The notes under the pieces were generated by a model. It had not been told where the DNA came from. It did not search any database and saw nothing but the letters and a program-made list of their open reading frames with translations. A DNA stretch of 64,000 nucleotides from Mesorhizobium loti (GTDB lineage Bacteria; Pseudomonadota; Alphaproteobacteria; Rhizobiales; Rhizobiaceae), in NCBI GenBank assembly GCA_002356515.1, contig AP017605.1:4349001-4413000 (forward strand). Direction: 5' to 3'. The position numbers and the translations under genes are program-made. Shown here one piece after another: positions 52,229 through 60,926 of the stretch (the stretch's first letter is position 1; each line of letters begins with the position of its first letter).

Positions 52229-53352
52229 CAGGACCGCCCCGTCTCTTGCGCGAACAGCACCCGCTTCCAATTGGTGTCCTTGGTCTGCATGCGCCAGATG
52301 AAGGCATCGAGGATGTAGTGGGTGGCCTGGGGCAAGGCGAGCAGCGGCGCCAGCCAGATCAATGCGTCGGAAGAGCTGAGCGACGGCAGGGTCCCGAAGG
52401 CGCCGAAGAGGCTGCCATGCTCGCGCCAGACGAAGCCATCCCACAACCCCTCCTCCAGATAGGCGAGGCCGAAGAGGGCGGCCATGTAGACAGGCACGGC
52501 CCGCCAGGTGAAAAGATGGGCGATCCATGGCGCCAGGAAGGAACTGCGCCCGCCCTGCAGCCGCGCCTGGTTGCGGCCATAGCCCCAGATCAGCGCGATA
52601 TAGGGGATGCCGTGGGCGATGATGTTGGTGCCGGTGAAGACGAGGTCGTTGTCAAACAGCACGATGCCGATGAACCAGGACGTCGCGGTGCCGACGAGCA
52701 GCAGATTGCGCGGCAGGTTGAAGCCGATGCCGCGGCGAAGCAGGGCGAACTCCTTGACGATGTAGGCGGCCAGGATGGCGCCATAGAAGAGGCCGGCGAT
52801 GGTGGCGAGCAGCGGCAGGTCGAGGCGGATGAAATCGCCTTCGACGAACCAGGAGAATTGCCGCTGGTGGCAATGCCAATAGATCAGCGGATAGAGCGTG
52901 GCGCCGTAGATCGCCGCCTTGTCGATGCGGCGGAAAAGCGATGGCAAGCCGTGCTCCCGGCGGGCATAGATCATCATGAACCCGTATTGCTGGCGCACGA
53001 AGTGGAACACGGCGGCATAGGCAAGCACGCGCCAGAACACCAGGCTGCCGCACCAATAGAGCAGGCAGCCGCCCAGCCAGGCCAGCAGCGGCGTCAAGCC
53101 ATAGAGCCAAGGGCGCGCGCGAAGCTCGGCGCGGTCGAGATAGGTGCGGAACAGGGTCGAATAGACATGCGCCACGTCGACCCCGACCACGAGCACCAGC
53201 CAGACCAAGGGCGACATATCGCTTGCCACGCCGCCGAACTGGGACCAGGCCAGGGCGGCCAGCGTCACCGCCAGCGCCGGCGCCAGGATGAAGCCGAGGT
53301 CGAAGCGGGCGGAGAATATCCAGGGTTGGGTCTTGAGGAGGGAATGCGCCAT
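52228..53352 (-). CDS. Polytopic membrane protein of unknown function
   Basis: 374 residues with about nine or ten predicted membrane helices. Conserved-looking polar spots inside the membrane part: VDVAHVYSTLFRTYLDRAEL, FHFVRQQYGFMMIYARREHG, YWHCHQRQFSW and IIAHGIPYIALIWGYGRNQA. Several histidines lie in or near helices, as in membrane metal- or lipid-modifying enzymes. I do not recognise the family with certainty. Start and stop overlap the FAD oxidoreductase and speD (TGATG on both sides), so it is tightly coupled to them. Confidence 0.8.
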   Translation of the reverse strand: MAHSLLKTQPWIFSARFDLGFILAPALAVTLAALAWSQFGGVASDMSPLVWLVLVVGVDVAHVYSTLFRTYLDRAELRARPWLYGLTPLLAWLGGCLLYWCGSLVFWRVLAYAAVFHFVRQQYGFMMIYARREHGLPSLFRRIDKAAIYGATLYPLIYWHCHQRQFSWFVEGDFIRLDLPLLATIAGLFYGAILAAYIVKEFALLRRGIGFNLPRNLLLVGTATSWFIGIVLFDNDLVFTGTNIIAHGIPYIALIWGYGRNQARLQGGRSSFLAPWIAHLFTWRAVPVYMAALFGLAYLEEGLWDGFVWREHGSLFGAFGTLPSLSSSDALIWLAPLLALPQATHYILDAFIWRMQTKDTNWKRVLFAQETGRS

Positions 53353-55004
53353 CACAGCACCGTCTCGAAGGGATGGCTGAGATAGGCCATGGCATTCTCG
53401 GCCGCACGCACCCCATGCGTATAGGCCTCCTCGAATATGGAGACGCCGCTCATGTCCGAATGGGCGGTGAAGACAGGCGGTTTCTGCGCGAGACTGGCGC
53501 GCCGCTGCGCGCCCCAGATGAAGCCCGGCACCGGCCGGATCATCGCATGGCCCCAAACCCAGACATCGACCCGCCGGACATGGCCTTCGAGCTCGGGGTG
53601 GACTGCGAGAAGCTCCTTGAGGAAGATGTCTTGCCAGGTTTGCAGGGGCCGCGCCAGGGCCTCCCGGCGGGCCTCCTCGGGCGGCAGGTGACTGAGCGGC
53701 CAGTAATAGGTCAGCACCGTCTTGGTGGGGCGCATCTGTGTGATCTGGTGGGTGGCCACGACATAGCCGAGCAGGGGGCTGTCGAAGACGACATTGTCCC
53801 AACTCAGGCCGGCGCCCGTGCCGCCCGGCAGGCTGTCGAGCGTGATGTTGGCCACCGCCCAGGGCGCATAGGAAAAGCCGGCGGCAAGGGCCGCATCCTT
53901 GATCAGCCGCGCCGTGACGAAATGCGGCGTCGCCAGCACCACGGCCTTCGCCTCGACGCGGAAGGTCTTGTCCTGCGCCGCGTCCCAGACATCGACCGCC
54001 ACGCCCGTGCCTCCTGTTTCGACGGCAAAGGCCAGCGCCCTTGGCCGCACGCGCGGGCCGAGAACCGCGGCGAGGCGGCGCGCGAGATAGCCGTTGCCTT
54101 CGGGCCAGGTGACCAGCCCCTGCTCGTCGACATCGGCCGCCCTGCCGTTTCGGGAGGCGAAATAGTGGATGCCGGCCCAGGCCGAGACATCCCTCGACCG
54201 CGTGCCGTAGTCGTCGCGGCAGCAATAGTCGACATACCAGGCGAGCCCCGGCGAGCGATAGTTTTCGCGCTCCATCCACGCCGTCATGGCGATGGCGTCG
54301 AGTGCCATCAGGTCGGCGTCCTGCGAACTGAGGTCGAGCGGAATGGCAAAGGCGCGCTTGCCATCGCTGCCGACGCGCCGGCGAAAGTGGCGCATCGTGG
54401 CGAAGAAGCGGCTGGTCTCTGTCTCCTCTTGCGCGGTGAGGCCTATCGCCGGCACCAGGCCATCCTGCCAGCGCCCGTAGCGGTAGAGGCGTTCGGAAGG
54501 GTCGGCGCACAGCGCATATTCGTCGTAGACCGGCGCGCCGGTAGGGCCGTAGCCGGTGATGATGCCGAAATCCTCGAACAGTGCCCGCACCGCCTTGGCT
54601 TCCTGGGTCAGCAACGGCACGTAATGGGCGCCCCAGGGAAAGGCTGAGACGTCGTTCTTCCCGCTGGCAGCATTGCCGCCGGGAGCGGCTTCGAGATCGA
54701 GCAGCAGGAAATCATCATAACCGGCTCTGGCGAGACGATAGCCGGCGCCCAGGCCCGCGATGCCGCCGCCGACGATGACGACATCGGTCCGCAGGATCTG
54801 GCCCGGCGCGGCAAAGGTGCCGCCTCGCAGCCTGTGGCCGATGGCGGAGGAGGCGCCGACGAGTTCACCGGGCACCGCACCGCCCTCAACGCCGCTGGAC
54901 AGCATACTTCCGGCCAGCAGCTCTCTGCCGGCCAACCCTGAACCGGCGAGGCCGAGCGAGGCGGCTGCAAGCGCCAGGAACTGCTTGCGGGTGATCCGGC
55001 TCAT
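53352..55004 (-). CDS. Exported FAD-dependent (amine-oxidase-like) oxidoreductase
   Basis: 550 residues. The N-terminus SRITRKQFLALAAASLGLAG resembles a Tat signal (Arg-Lys rather than Arg-Arg), suggesting periplasmic folding with FAD bound. Dinucleotide site DVVIVGGGIAGLGAGYRLAR at about 73-92; a C-terminal FAD/substrate segment includes HSDMSGVSIFEEAYTHG. Related to flavin amine oxidases and phytoene-desaturase-like proteins. Next to a SAM decarboxylase and an aminopropyltransferase, it may oxidise a polyamine or a polyamine-modified group. Confidence 0.83.
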   Translation of the reverse strand: MSRITRKQFLALAAASLGLAGSGLAGRELLAGSMLSSGVEGGAVPGELVGASSAIGHRLRGGTFAAPGQILRTDVVIVGGGIAGLGAGYRLARAGYDDFLLLDLEAAPGGNAASGKNDVSAFPWGAHYVPLLTQEAKAVRALFEDFGIITGYGPTGAPVYDEYALCADPSERLYRYGRWQDGLVPAIGLTAQEETETSRFFATMRHFRRRVGSDGKRAFAIPLDLSSQDADLMALDAIAMTAWMERENYRSPGLAWYVDYCCRDDYGTRSRDVSAWAGIHYFASRNGRAADVDEQGLVTWPEGNGYLARRLAAVLGPRVRPRALAFAVETGGTGVAVDVWDAAQDKTFRVEAKAVVLATPHFVTARLIKDAALAAGFSYAPWAVANITLDSLPGGTGAGLSWDNVVFDSPLLGYVVATHQITQMRPTKTVLTYYWPLSHLPPEEARREALARPLQTWQDIFLKELLAVHPELEGHVRRVDVWVWGHAMIRPVPGFIWGAQRRASLAQKPPVFTAHSDMSGVSIFEEAYTHGVRAAENAMAYLSHPFETVL

Positions 55005-55031
55005 GGCGAGGCCACCCCCGCGCTCCGGCTT

Positions 55032-56543
55032 TCAATAGATGAGGTAATCGCCCCACTCCTCGTCGAAATAGCGCACCAGCGGCTGGTCATCGAGCCGCTG
55101 GATGGCGGTGGCGACATGCGCCATGTCGGGCGGAAACTGGAACATCGCCTTCATGGTCGGCAGGTCGAGGAAGCGCAGCCCCTCGGGCAGGTGCTCCGGC
55201 ACCCGATAGGGCGAGAAGGAGCCGATGATGAAGCCCCATTCGCCGAAGGACGGCACGAAGAGATGATAGGCGGCGGTCTCGTAACCGGCCGCGGCAAGCG
55301 TGTTGTCGACGCACCAGAAGGATTTGCGCGCGATGAGCGGCGAGGTGCTCTGGATGACCACGATGCCGTCATCGTTCAGCGCCGATTTCAGCTGGCGGTA
55401 GAAGGTCAGCGAGTACAGCTTGCCGATCGAGAAATTGGAAGGGTCGGGCAGATCGATGATCACCGCATCGAAGCGCTGATCGGCCGGCTTCCGTTCCCGC
55501 AGCCAGAGAAAGGCGTCGGCATTGATCAGTGTCAATTTGGGCGAGGACAGGGCGCCGCCATTCAGCGCCGTCATCAACTCGTTGCTGGAGAACAGGCGCG
55601 TCATCGCGGGGTCAAGATCGACCATGGTCACGGCCTCGGCTGCCGGATATTTCAACACCTCCCGCAGCGCCAGGCCGTCGCCGCCGCCGATGATCAGCAC
55701 CTTGCGTGGCGCCTTCAGCGCGCTCATCGCCGGATGCACCAGCGCCTCATGGTAGCGATATTCGTCCAGCGACGAGAATTGCAGGTTCGAATTGAGGAAG
55801 AGGCGGATGTCGCGCTGCTGGCGGGTGACCACAATGCGCTGGTACGGCGTGGATTGGGCGAAGATCACCGTGCCCGGATAGATGCTCGCCTCCGAGATAG
55901 ACTGGATGCGTTCCGACCAGACGAAGCCTGCGATGAGCAGTGTCAGCACGGTGAAGGCCGCGGTCTTGTGCGCCCCTCGCCTGGGTATGATATCGGCCTT
56001 GATGGCATAGAGCATCCAGATCGCCACCATGGTGTTGAGGATGCCGAACAGGAAGGCCGAGCGGATCAGGCCGAGATGCGGCACCAGCACCAGCGGGAAG
56101 AGCAGCGAGGCGAAAAGCGCGCCGATATAGTCGAAGGTAAAGACCTTGGAGACCAGGTCCTTGAAGGCGAGCCGCCCCTCCAGGATGCGCAGCAGCAGGG
56201 GAATTTCGACGCCGACCAGGATGCCGATCACGCCGACCAGGACATAGAGCCAGAGGCGAAAGGAGGCGACCTGGTCGAACAGGATGAACAGCGCCGCGGC
56301 CGAGGAACCGCCTATCGCTCCGATCAAGAGCTCGATGCGGACGAAATAGGCGAGCAGGTTTCGGTCGATATAGCGCGAGAGCCAAGACCCAACGCCCATG
56401 GCGAAGAGATAGGCGCCAATGATGGTGGAGAACTGCGTGACGGAATCGCCGAGCAGGTAGCTCGCCAGCGTGCCGGCGATCAATTCGTAGACCAGCCCGC
56501 AGGTCGCGATGACGAAGGCCGAAAAGAGCAGCAGGATTTCCAC
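55032..56543 (-). CDS. Membrane-anchored polyamine aminopropyltransferase
   Basis: 503 residues. The N-terminal 210 or so form about seven membrane helices (LLFSAFVIATCGLVYELIAG at the start). The C-terminal half is a spermidine-synthase domain: KVLIIGGGDGLALREVLKYP binds the nucleoside, VDLDPAM follows, and DAVIIDLPDPSNFSIGKLYS holds the catalytic Asp. It would transfer aminopropyl groups from decarboxylated SAM to an acceptor near the membrane. Confidence 0.9.
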   Translation of the reverse strand: MEILLLFSAFVIATCGLVYELIAGTLASYLLGDSVTQFSTIIGAYLFAMGVGSWLSRYIDRNLLAYFVRIELLIGAIGGSSAAALFILFDQVASFRLWLYVLVGVIGILVGVEIPLLLRILEGRLAFKDLVSKVFTFDYIGALFASLLFPLVLVPHLGLIRSAFLFGILNTMVAIWMLYAIKADIIPRRGAHKTAAFTVLTLLIAGFVWSERIQSISEASIYPGTVIFAQSTPYQRIVVTRQQRDIRLFLNSNLQFSSLDEYRYHEALVHPAMSALKAPRKVLIIGGGDGLALREVLKYPAAEAVTMVDLDPAMTRLFSSNELMTALNGGALSSPKLTLINADAFLWLRERKPADQRFDAVIIDLPDPSNFSIGKLYSLTFYRQLKSALNDDGIVVIQSTSPLIARKSFWCVDNTLAAAGYETAAYHLFVPSFGEWGFIIGSFSPYRVPEHLPEGLRFLDLPTMKAMFQFPPDMAHVATAIQRLDDQPLVRYFDEEWGDYLIY

Positions 56544-56580
56544 GAAAGCGCCTTACGCCAACTCGCCCGGGAATCGCCTG

Positions 56581-56808
56581 TCAGCCATGAATGGCCGAGG
56601 CGATGATGAGGGCGATGCCGATCACCACCGACCCCAGGAAAATCGCCAGCGCCATGTTCTGCTTCTCGCAGATTTCTTTCCAGACCTGCACCTTCGGGGT
56701 CAAGAGGTCAAGCAAGACGAAGGCGATGACGAAGACGACGAGGCCCAGGCTCGAATAGACCAAAGAGGCAATGACGAGTTTCAAATCGATCAGGCCGGTC
56801 ACATCCAT
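56581..56808 (-). CDS. DUF350 small membrane protein
   Basis: 75 residues with two hydrophobic helices (ASLVYSSLGLVVFVIAFVLL and MALAIFLGSVVIGIALIIAS) separated by a short charged stretch (TPKVQVWKEICEKQN). This matches the DUF350 (YjfL) repeat unit; E. coli-type proteins carry two units and this one carries a single unit. Function is unknown. It is 37 bases upstream of the aminopropyltransferase gene. Confidence 0.85.
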   Translation of the reverse strand: MDVTGLIDLKLVIASLVYSSLGLVVFVIAFVLLDLLTPKVQVWKEICEKQNMALAIFLGSVVIGIALIIASAIHG

Positions 56809-56818
56809 TGAAAGCCCC

Positions 56819-56956
56819 CTATTTGTGATATTCGTTGACGCCGCGGTTGGCGGCCTGCTTGCCGTTGAACATCGCGGTCACGGCATAACCGTTGAAGTTG
56901 GCCGCCGACATGCCGAGCACGACCAGCATGGCATAGATCATCTGCAGCTTGCTCAT
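56819..56956 (-). CDS. 45-residue micro-protein
   Basis: Begins MSKLQMIYAMLVVLGMSAAN, ends GKQAANRGVNEYHK. One hydrophobic N-terminal helix and a short polar tail. AGAGAGGAAGAG lies directly before the start, a good ribosome binding site. It is ten bases from the DUF350 gene and 16 from the DUF4178 gene, so it is clearly part of the operon. No family recognised; probably a single-pass membrane subunit. Confidence 0.7.
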   Translation of the reverse strand: MSKLQMIYAMLVVLGMSAANFNGYAVTAMFNGKQAANRGVNEYHK

Positions 56957-56972
56957 CTCTTCCTCTCTCGCA

Positions 56973-58268
56973 TCAATCGGCAACGCCGCCCTTTTCCCAG
57001 CGCGACTTCTCGAACATCGACCGCTTGACGAGGCCGAACGCCGGCACGACCAGCAGCAGCACCATGGCGATCAGGTAGTTCGACCAGACCGGCACGCCGT
57101 GCCGGACTGATATGACGACACGCTGCGCCGGTGACGGCGCCCTGGAGAACACGCCGGCATCGGGCTCGACCAGCAATTGATAGGTGCCCGGTGGAACCGG
57201 CGGCAGCAGCGAAGTCGTGTCATAGCCGCCCTCCTCCCAGCTGCCGTCGGAATCTTGTCCGCTGTAATGCTCCAGTGCCTGGAACACCGGATAGCCCTGG
57301 TTGGTGTCGGTGTTGACCAGCGCCATGTTGAGCTCAAGCCAGTCGTTGCTGAGGTACGAGGTGGTCTCGATCTCGACATTACCCTCCTTTTCCAATCGGA
57401 ACGGCCTGGAGGACAGGGTCTTGCCCTTGTCGGCGGCGCTCAGATCGTAGGTTTGGAAACTGACGATCGCGTTTTCCGACATTGCCAGCGAGACGACTTG
57501 CAGCAGCGTGGCACCAACCACCGCCGCCATGATGACGTTGAAGGAAGCCTTGTAGGGATTGACCTGACTGACGCCCGCCGAGAAGGACGAGGGCACGCGC
57601 AGCGGCAGCTTGAAGGCGGCTGCGACGAGGCTTGCGTCGAGATATTCGCCCTCGGAGACGACGATCTCCTCGTCGTTTTTCTCCACCATCAGCCTGTAGG
57701 GCGGCGCGATATAGTCGGTTACGGCGGTGACGTCCGAGGTCGATGCCCGCCAGAAGAATTCGCCGGCAACGTAGGTTGTGCGGGCAAAGCCCTTGCCGAA
57801 GAACTGGTAGCTGCGCCCATTCGCATCGATCCAGCCCTGGTCGCCCGCGCCGGGGACGTCGCGGTTCAGCATCTTCACCAGGGTCCAGTGATCGTATTCC
57901 TCGGCGAGGAATCGATAGCCGTGATAGGGGTTGAACAGCAGGTATTCGGTCCACCGGAAGTCGCCGGGCCCATCGCTGCGCCGCATATAGCCGACGACTT
58001 CCCATTCTATATCCCCAAGCCGGGCACGCGCGCCGATCGGGATCTCGGCGTCCTGCATCGCCGATTGCGCCGTCTCGATGATGTCCAGATTTTCGTCGGC
58101 GACATCGATCACGGACGAACACTGGCTGCAGGTGGCTGATATCGACTGGCCGGCCGCGCGGAGCGTGACCGATCCGCCGCAATTCGGGCAGGCGAAGGTG
58201 CGCGGCTTGCCCGGCGCGCGCGGCGGCGGCGCCGGCGCGGCGGACGGCAGGATCGAAGGCTCGCCCAT
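56973..58268 (-). CDS. DUF4178 zinc-ribbon membrane protein
   Basis: About 431 residues from ATG 58268, sharing its A with the upstream stop (TGATG). A zinc ribbon CPNCGGS...CSQCSS at about 28-50 is followed by the DUF4178 domain (ARARLGDIEWEVVGYMRRSD; WTEYLLFNPYHGYRFLAEEY; ANGRSYQFFGKGFARTTYVA). A membrane helix near 245 (NVIMAAVVGATLLQVVSLAM), a beta-rich extracytoplasmic segment and a C-terminal helix (NYLIAMVLLLVVPAFGLV) complete it. Function unknown. Confidence 0.83.
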   Translation of the reverse strand: MGEPSILPSAAPAPPPRAPGKPRTFACPNCGGSVTLRAAGQSISATCSQCSSVIDVADENLDIIETAQSAMQDAEIPIGARARLGDIEWEVVGYMRRSDGPGDFRWTEYLLFNPYHGYRFLAEEYDHWTLVKMLNRDVPGAGDQGWIDANGRSYQFFGKGFARTTYVAGEFFWRASTSDVTAVTDYIAPPYRLMVEKNDEEIVVSEGEYLDASLVAAAFKLPLRVPSSFSAGVSQVNPYKASFNVIMAAVVGATLLQVVSLAMSENAIVSFQTYDLSAADKGKTLSSRPFRLEKEGNVEIETTSYLSNDWLELNMALVNTDTNQGYPVFQALEHYSGQDSDGSWEEGGYDTTSLLPPVPPGTYQLLVEPDAGVFSRAPSPAQRVVISVRHGVPVWSNYLIAMVLLLVVPAFGLVKRSMFEKSRWEKGGVAD

Positions 58269-58942
58269 CACCACCCCTCCAGTGGTCGCAGATTGGTGAA
58301 GCGAAAGTCATCCCATTCCACATAACGGCCGACATAGGCATGGGCCTCGCGGCCATCATGATCGAGCGTCGCGAACTCGCCCTTCCTGCCGATGCAGTCG
58401 ATCGCGACCGTCCGGCGGCCCTTGGGCGCGGCGAAGGGCAGTTCGCCCTCCGATCCCAGGCAGGTCGCCAGCTTGATGTCGACCGCGCGCAGCGTGACGC
58501 CGCCGAGCTCGACCACAAAGCCGGGTCTTGCCTCGGCGGCCTTGCCGCTTGTCAGCAGCGCCCGACAGTGGGCGAGGGTCGCCTCGACGTCGCGGGGCAG
58601 GGCGCCGTCCAGTTCGAAGCTGATGGAGAAGGACCCTTGCGCCTCACCGATCCAGCCACGCCGGCCGTCCGCCATCAGAAGGTGCCATTCGTTCCACAGC
58701 CCGTCGCGCCAGCCGATCTTCAGCCGCCCGATCAGCGTGAAGGACTGCTCCTCGAAATAGCCGCCGCTGCCCAGCTGCAACGGGCTCATGTCGTCCGGCA
58801 GGGCGGCCATCACGCCGATCGACTTCACGTCGACATCCGTGCGCACCACCATGGACTGGCAATAGGCGCAAACGGCATAGACCGACTGCGCCGATTGGAA
58901 AGTGACGTCCGCGCCGCAGGACGGACAGGCGAACTTGCGCAT
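58268..58942 (-). CDS. DUF4178 zinc-ribbon protein
   Basis: 224 residues from ATG 58942 (MRKFACPSCGADVTF). A zinc ribbon CPSC...CAYC at 6-29, then one DUF4178 unit: LGSGGYFEEQSFTLIGRLKI, WNEWHLLMADGRRGWIGEAQ, and a second OB-like part ending DDFRFTNLRPLEGW. No membrane segment, so it is a soluble partner of the preceding membrane version. The longer open frame upstream crosses the SPFH gene and is spurious. Confidence 0.83.
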   Translation of the reverse strand: MRKFACPSCGADVTFQSAQSVYAVCAYCQSMVVRTDVDVKSIGVMAALPDDMSPLQLGSGGYFEEQSFTLIGRLKIGWRDGLWNEWHLLMADGRRGWIGEAQGSFSISFELDGALPRDVEATLAHCRALLTSGKAAEARPGFVVELGGVTLRAVDIKLATCLGSEGELPFAAPKGRRTVAIDCIGRKGEFATLDHDGREAHAYVGRYVEWDDFRFTNLRPLEGW

Positions 58943-59019
58943 GAAAACCCTGAGTTGGCGGTTGGCTGCGCCGGCCCCCCGGCACCGCAAGGTTTGGAAA
59001 GCTGGGCTCGCTTCGGAGC

Positions 59020-60033
59020 CTATTTGATTCGCGACAGAAGTTCGGCCTTCTTGGCGTCGAATTCCTGCTGCGTCAGGATTCCCTTGGCGAGCAGGCCGCC
59101 GAGCTTTTCGAGCAGCTGGATCGGATCTTCGGCCGGTTGGGACGGCGCCGCCTGGGCCGGCGCTGCCGGAGCGGGGGCGTGGCCGAAACCCTGCGCCATG
59201 GTCTGGCCGATCGCCAGCCCTGCCCCGAGACCGGCTCCCGCCCCCGCCAAGCCGCCCGGATTCTCGGCGGCGATCGGGATCGATTCCGCGGTCTGGAACT
59301 GGACGTAGCGATTGAGGTCGCCCAGCATGTTCATCGAGCTCACCTTGTCGAGGACGCGTTGCAGCTCGTCGGGCAGCGACAGGCTCTGCACGTAGAAGCT
59401 CTTGACGTCGATGCCGTAGGCTCGCAGCGCCGGACCGATCGCCTCCGCCAGCTTCTGCGAGAATGCTTCCTGATTGGCCGCCATGTCGATGAAGGCGACG
59501 CTGCTCTGGCCAAGCGTGGTGGCGATGGCCATGAGGATGACACCGCGCAGCTGCCCTTCGATCATCTCGGAGGTGGATCGCTCGGCCGTGCCGACCAGGC
59601 GCGACCAGAACATCTCGACATCGCCGATGGCATAGGAATAGTTGCCGAAGGCGCGCAGGCGGATCGGGCCATATTCCTTGTCGCGGACTGTCAGCGGCTG
59701 TGTGGTACCCCATTTGCGGTCGATCTGGTCCTTGGTGTCGAAGAAATACACGTCCGACTTGAAGGGGGACTCGAAGAACTTGTCCCAGTTCTTCAGATAG
59801 GTCAGCACAGGCAGCGTCTGGGTATTGAGCGTGTAGGTGCCTGGCCCGAAGACGTCGGCGATCTTGCCTTCATTGAAGAAGGCCGCCTTCTGCGTCTCGC
59901 GCACCACGAGCTGGGCGCCGTTCTGAATTTCCATGCCAGACATTGGGAAACGAGAGGCCAGCACGCCCGGTTCGTCGGCAGTCCACTGGATGACGTCGAT
60001 AAATTGTTTGGAAATAAAGTCCAGAATGCCCAT
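59020..60033 (-). CDS. SPFH-domain (virion-core-like) protein
   Basis: 337 residues from MGILDFISKQFIDVIQW, chosen because GGAG lies nine bases upstream; the ATG five codons earlier lacks such a site. SPFH core: VVRETQKAAFFNEGKIADVF, FGPGTYTLNTQTLPVL, RAFGNYSYAIGDVEMFW, YGIDVKSFYVQSLSLPDELQ. A Gly/Ala-rich linker leads to a C-terminal SHOCT-like segment (LLEKLGGLLAKGILTQQEFD). It probably forms a membrane-associated scaffold. First gene of the minus-strand cluster that runs to speD. Confidence 0.88.
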   Translation of the reverse strand: MGILDFISKQFIDVIQWTADEPGVLASRFPMSGMEIQNGAQLVVRETQKAAFFNEGKIADVFGPGTYTLNTQTLPVLTYLKNWDKFFESPFKSDVYFFDTKDQIDRKWGTTQPLTVRDKEYGPIRLRAFGNYSYAIGDVEMFWSRLVGTAERSTSEMIEGQLRGVILMAIATTLGQSSVAFIDMAANQEAFSQKLAEAIGPALRAYGIDVKSFYVQSLSLPDELQRVLDKVSSMNMLGDLNRYVQFQTAESIPIAAENPGGLAGAGAGLGAGLAIGQTMAQGFGHAPAPAAPAQAAPSQPAEDPIQLLEKLGGLLAKGILTQQEFDAKKAELLSRIK

Positions 60034-60294
60034 GCCCGTTTGCTCCATTTCAACGGATCGAAACCCTGAGACAACCTCATCCAGCCCAGCACGGCTGGCA
60101 AACGGGGAAGACTAACTCAGGATCTCGAAGTGCCGCGACATCGGCCCTTTAGTAACCGGTCGCCCGGGTCGAACACAACCACTTTGTGAGATCGGCCCGT
60201 CCCGTGTTTGTTCAAGTCAAGCGGCCGATTTGGAGGCTTGAGGCGCAAACGCGAGGAGCAATCCACGATTGCGCCGATGATCCCGGTTGAGTGA

Positions 60295-60687
60295 CTACGG
60301 ATTCTGCTCGACACGCTTTTCGAGTTCGGCGGTGCGTGCGCTCAAATCGTCCAGTTCAAACCCTTGAGATGAAAGGAAGGCCGCCGATCCGTTGTCGGGA
60401 TCGGCGGCAAGACGGTGCGTTTCCCGCAGATGATGTTTCAGCCAGGCGCGCTGCTCGCGCTGCAGCCGGGTGCGTTCGGCGCCATGCTCGCGATGCATCA
60501 GGGTGTTGTAAGCCGCGTTCAACCTGGCATCGAACTTGTCAATCTCGGCCTTCCCGCAATCCAGCATTTCCGAGGTGGCGCCGCCGGACCGGTCGATGCA
60601 CGCTTTCATTTCGGCGTCGCTCTGTGCCATCGCGGGATGAGCCGCTGTCATGGCTGAAATTCCGAGAAGGCAGGCATATCGGTGCAT
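60295..60687 (-). CDS. LprI-like periplasmic protein (DUF1311)
   Basis: 130 residues with a signal peptide (MHRYACLLGISAMTAAHPAMAQ). The mature part has the LprI pattern: two Cys (ACIDRSGGATSEMLDCGKAE), then DARLNAAYNTLMH and LQREQRAWLKHHLRETHRL. Relatives include lysozyme-inhibitor LprI and many uncharacterised envelope proteins. Monocistronic. Confidence 0.8.
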   Translation of the reverse strand: MHRYACLLGISAMTAAHPAMAQSDAEMKACIDRSGGATSEMLDCGKAEIDKFDARLNAAYNTLMHREHGAERTRLQREQRAWLKHHLRETHRLAADPDNGSAAFLSSQGFELDDLSARTAELEKRVEQNP

Positions 60688-60926
60688 GGGGGATTCCTTG
60701 ATGAATGCGAATTAGGACATGTCGGTTTCGCCACGCCTTCTCGGATTGGGAGTGAGGGCGGGCCCACGATATGTTGGGCAGGGCGTGAGCGCGTCAAGGC
60801 TCGGGCCGGCCGCGCTCCAGCGAGTGCAAGAACCGGGCGTCACCGGCCGGCAATCGAGCGATTGCACTGTAAGGTGCTGAAATCCTTAACGTGATTTTCA
60901 CCCGACTAGCCTAGCTACTTGCCCCT

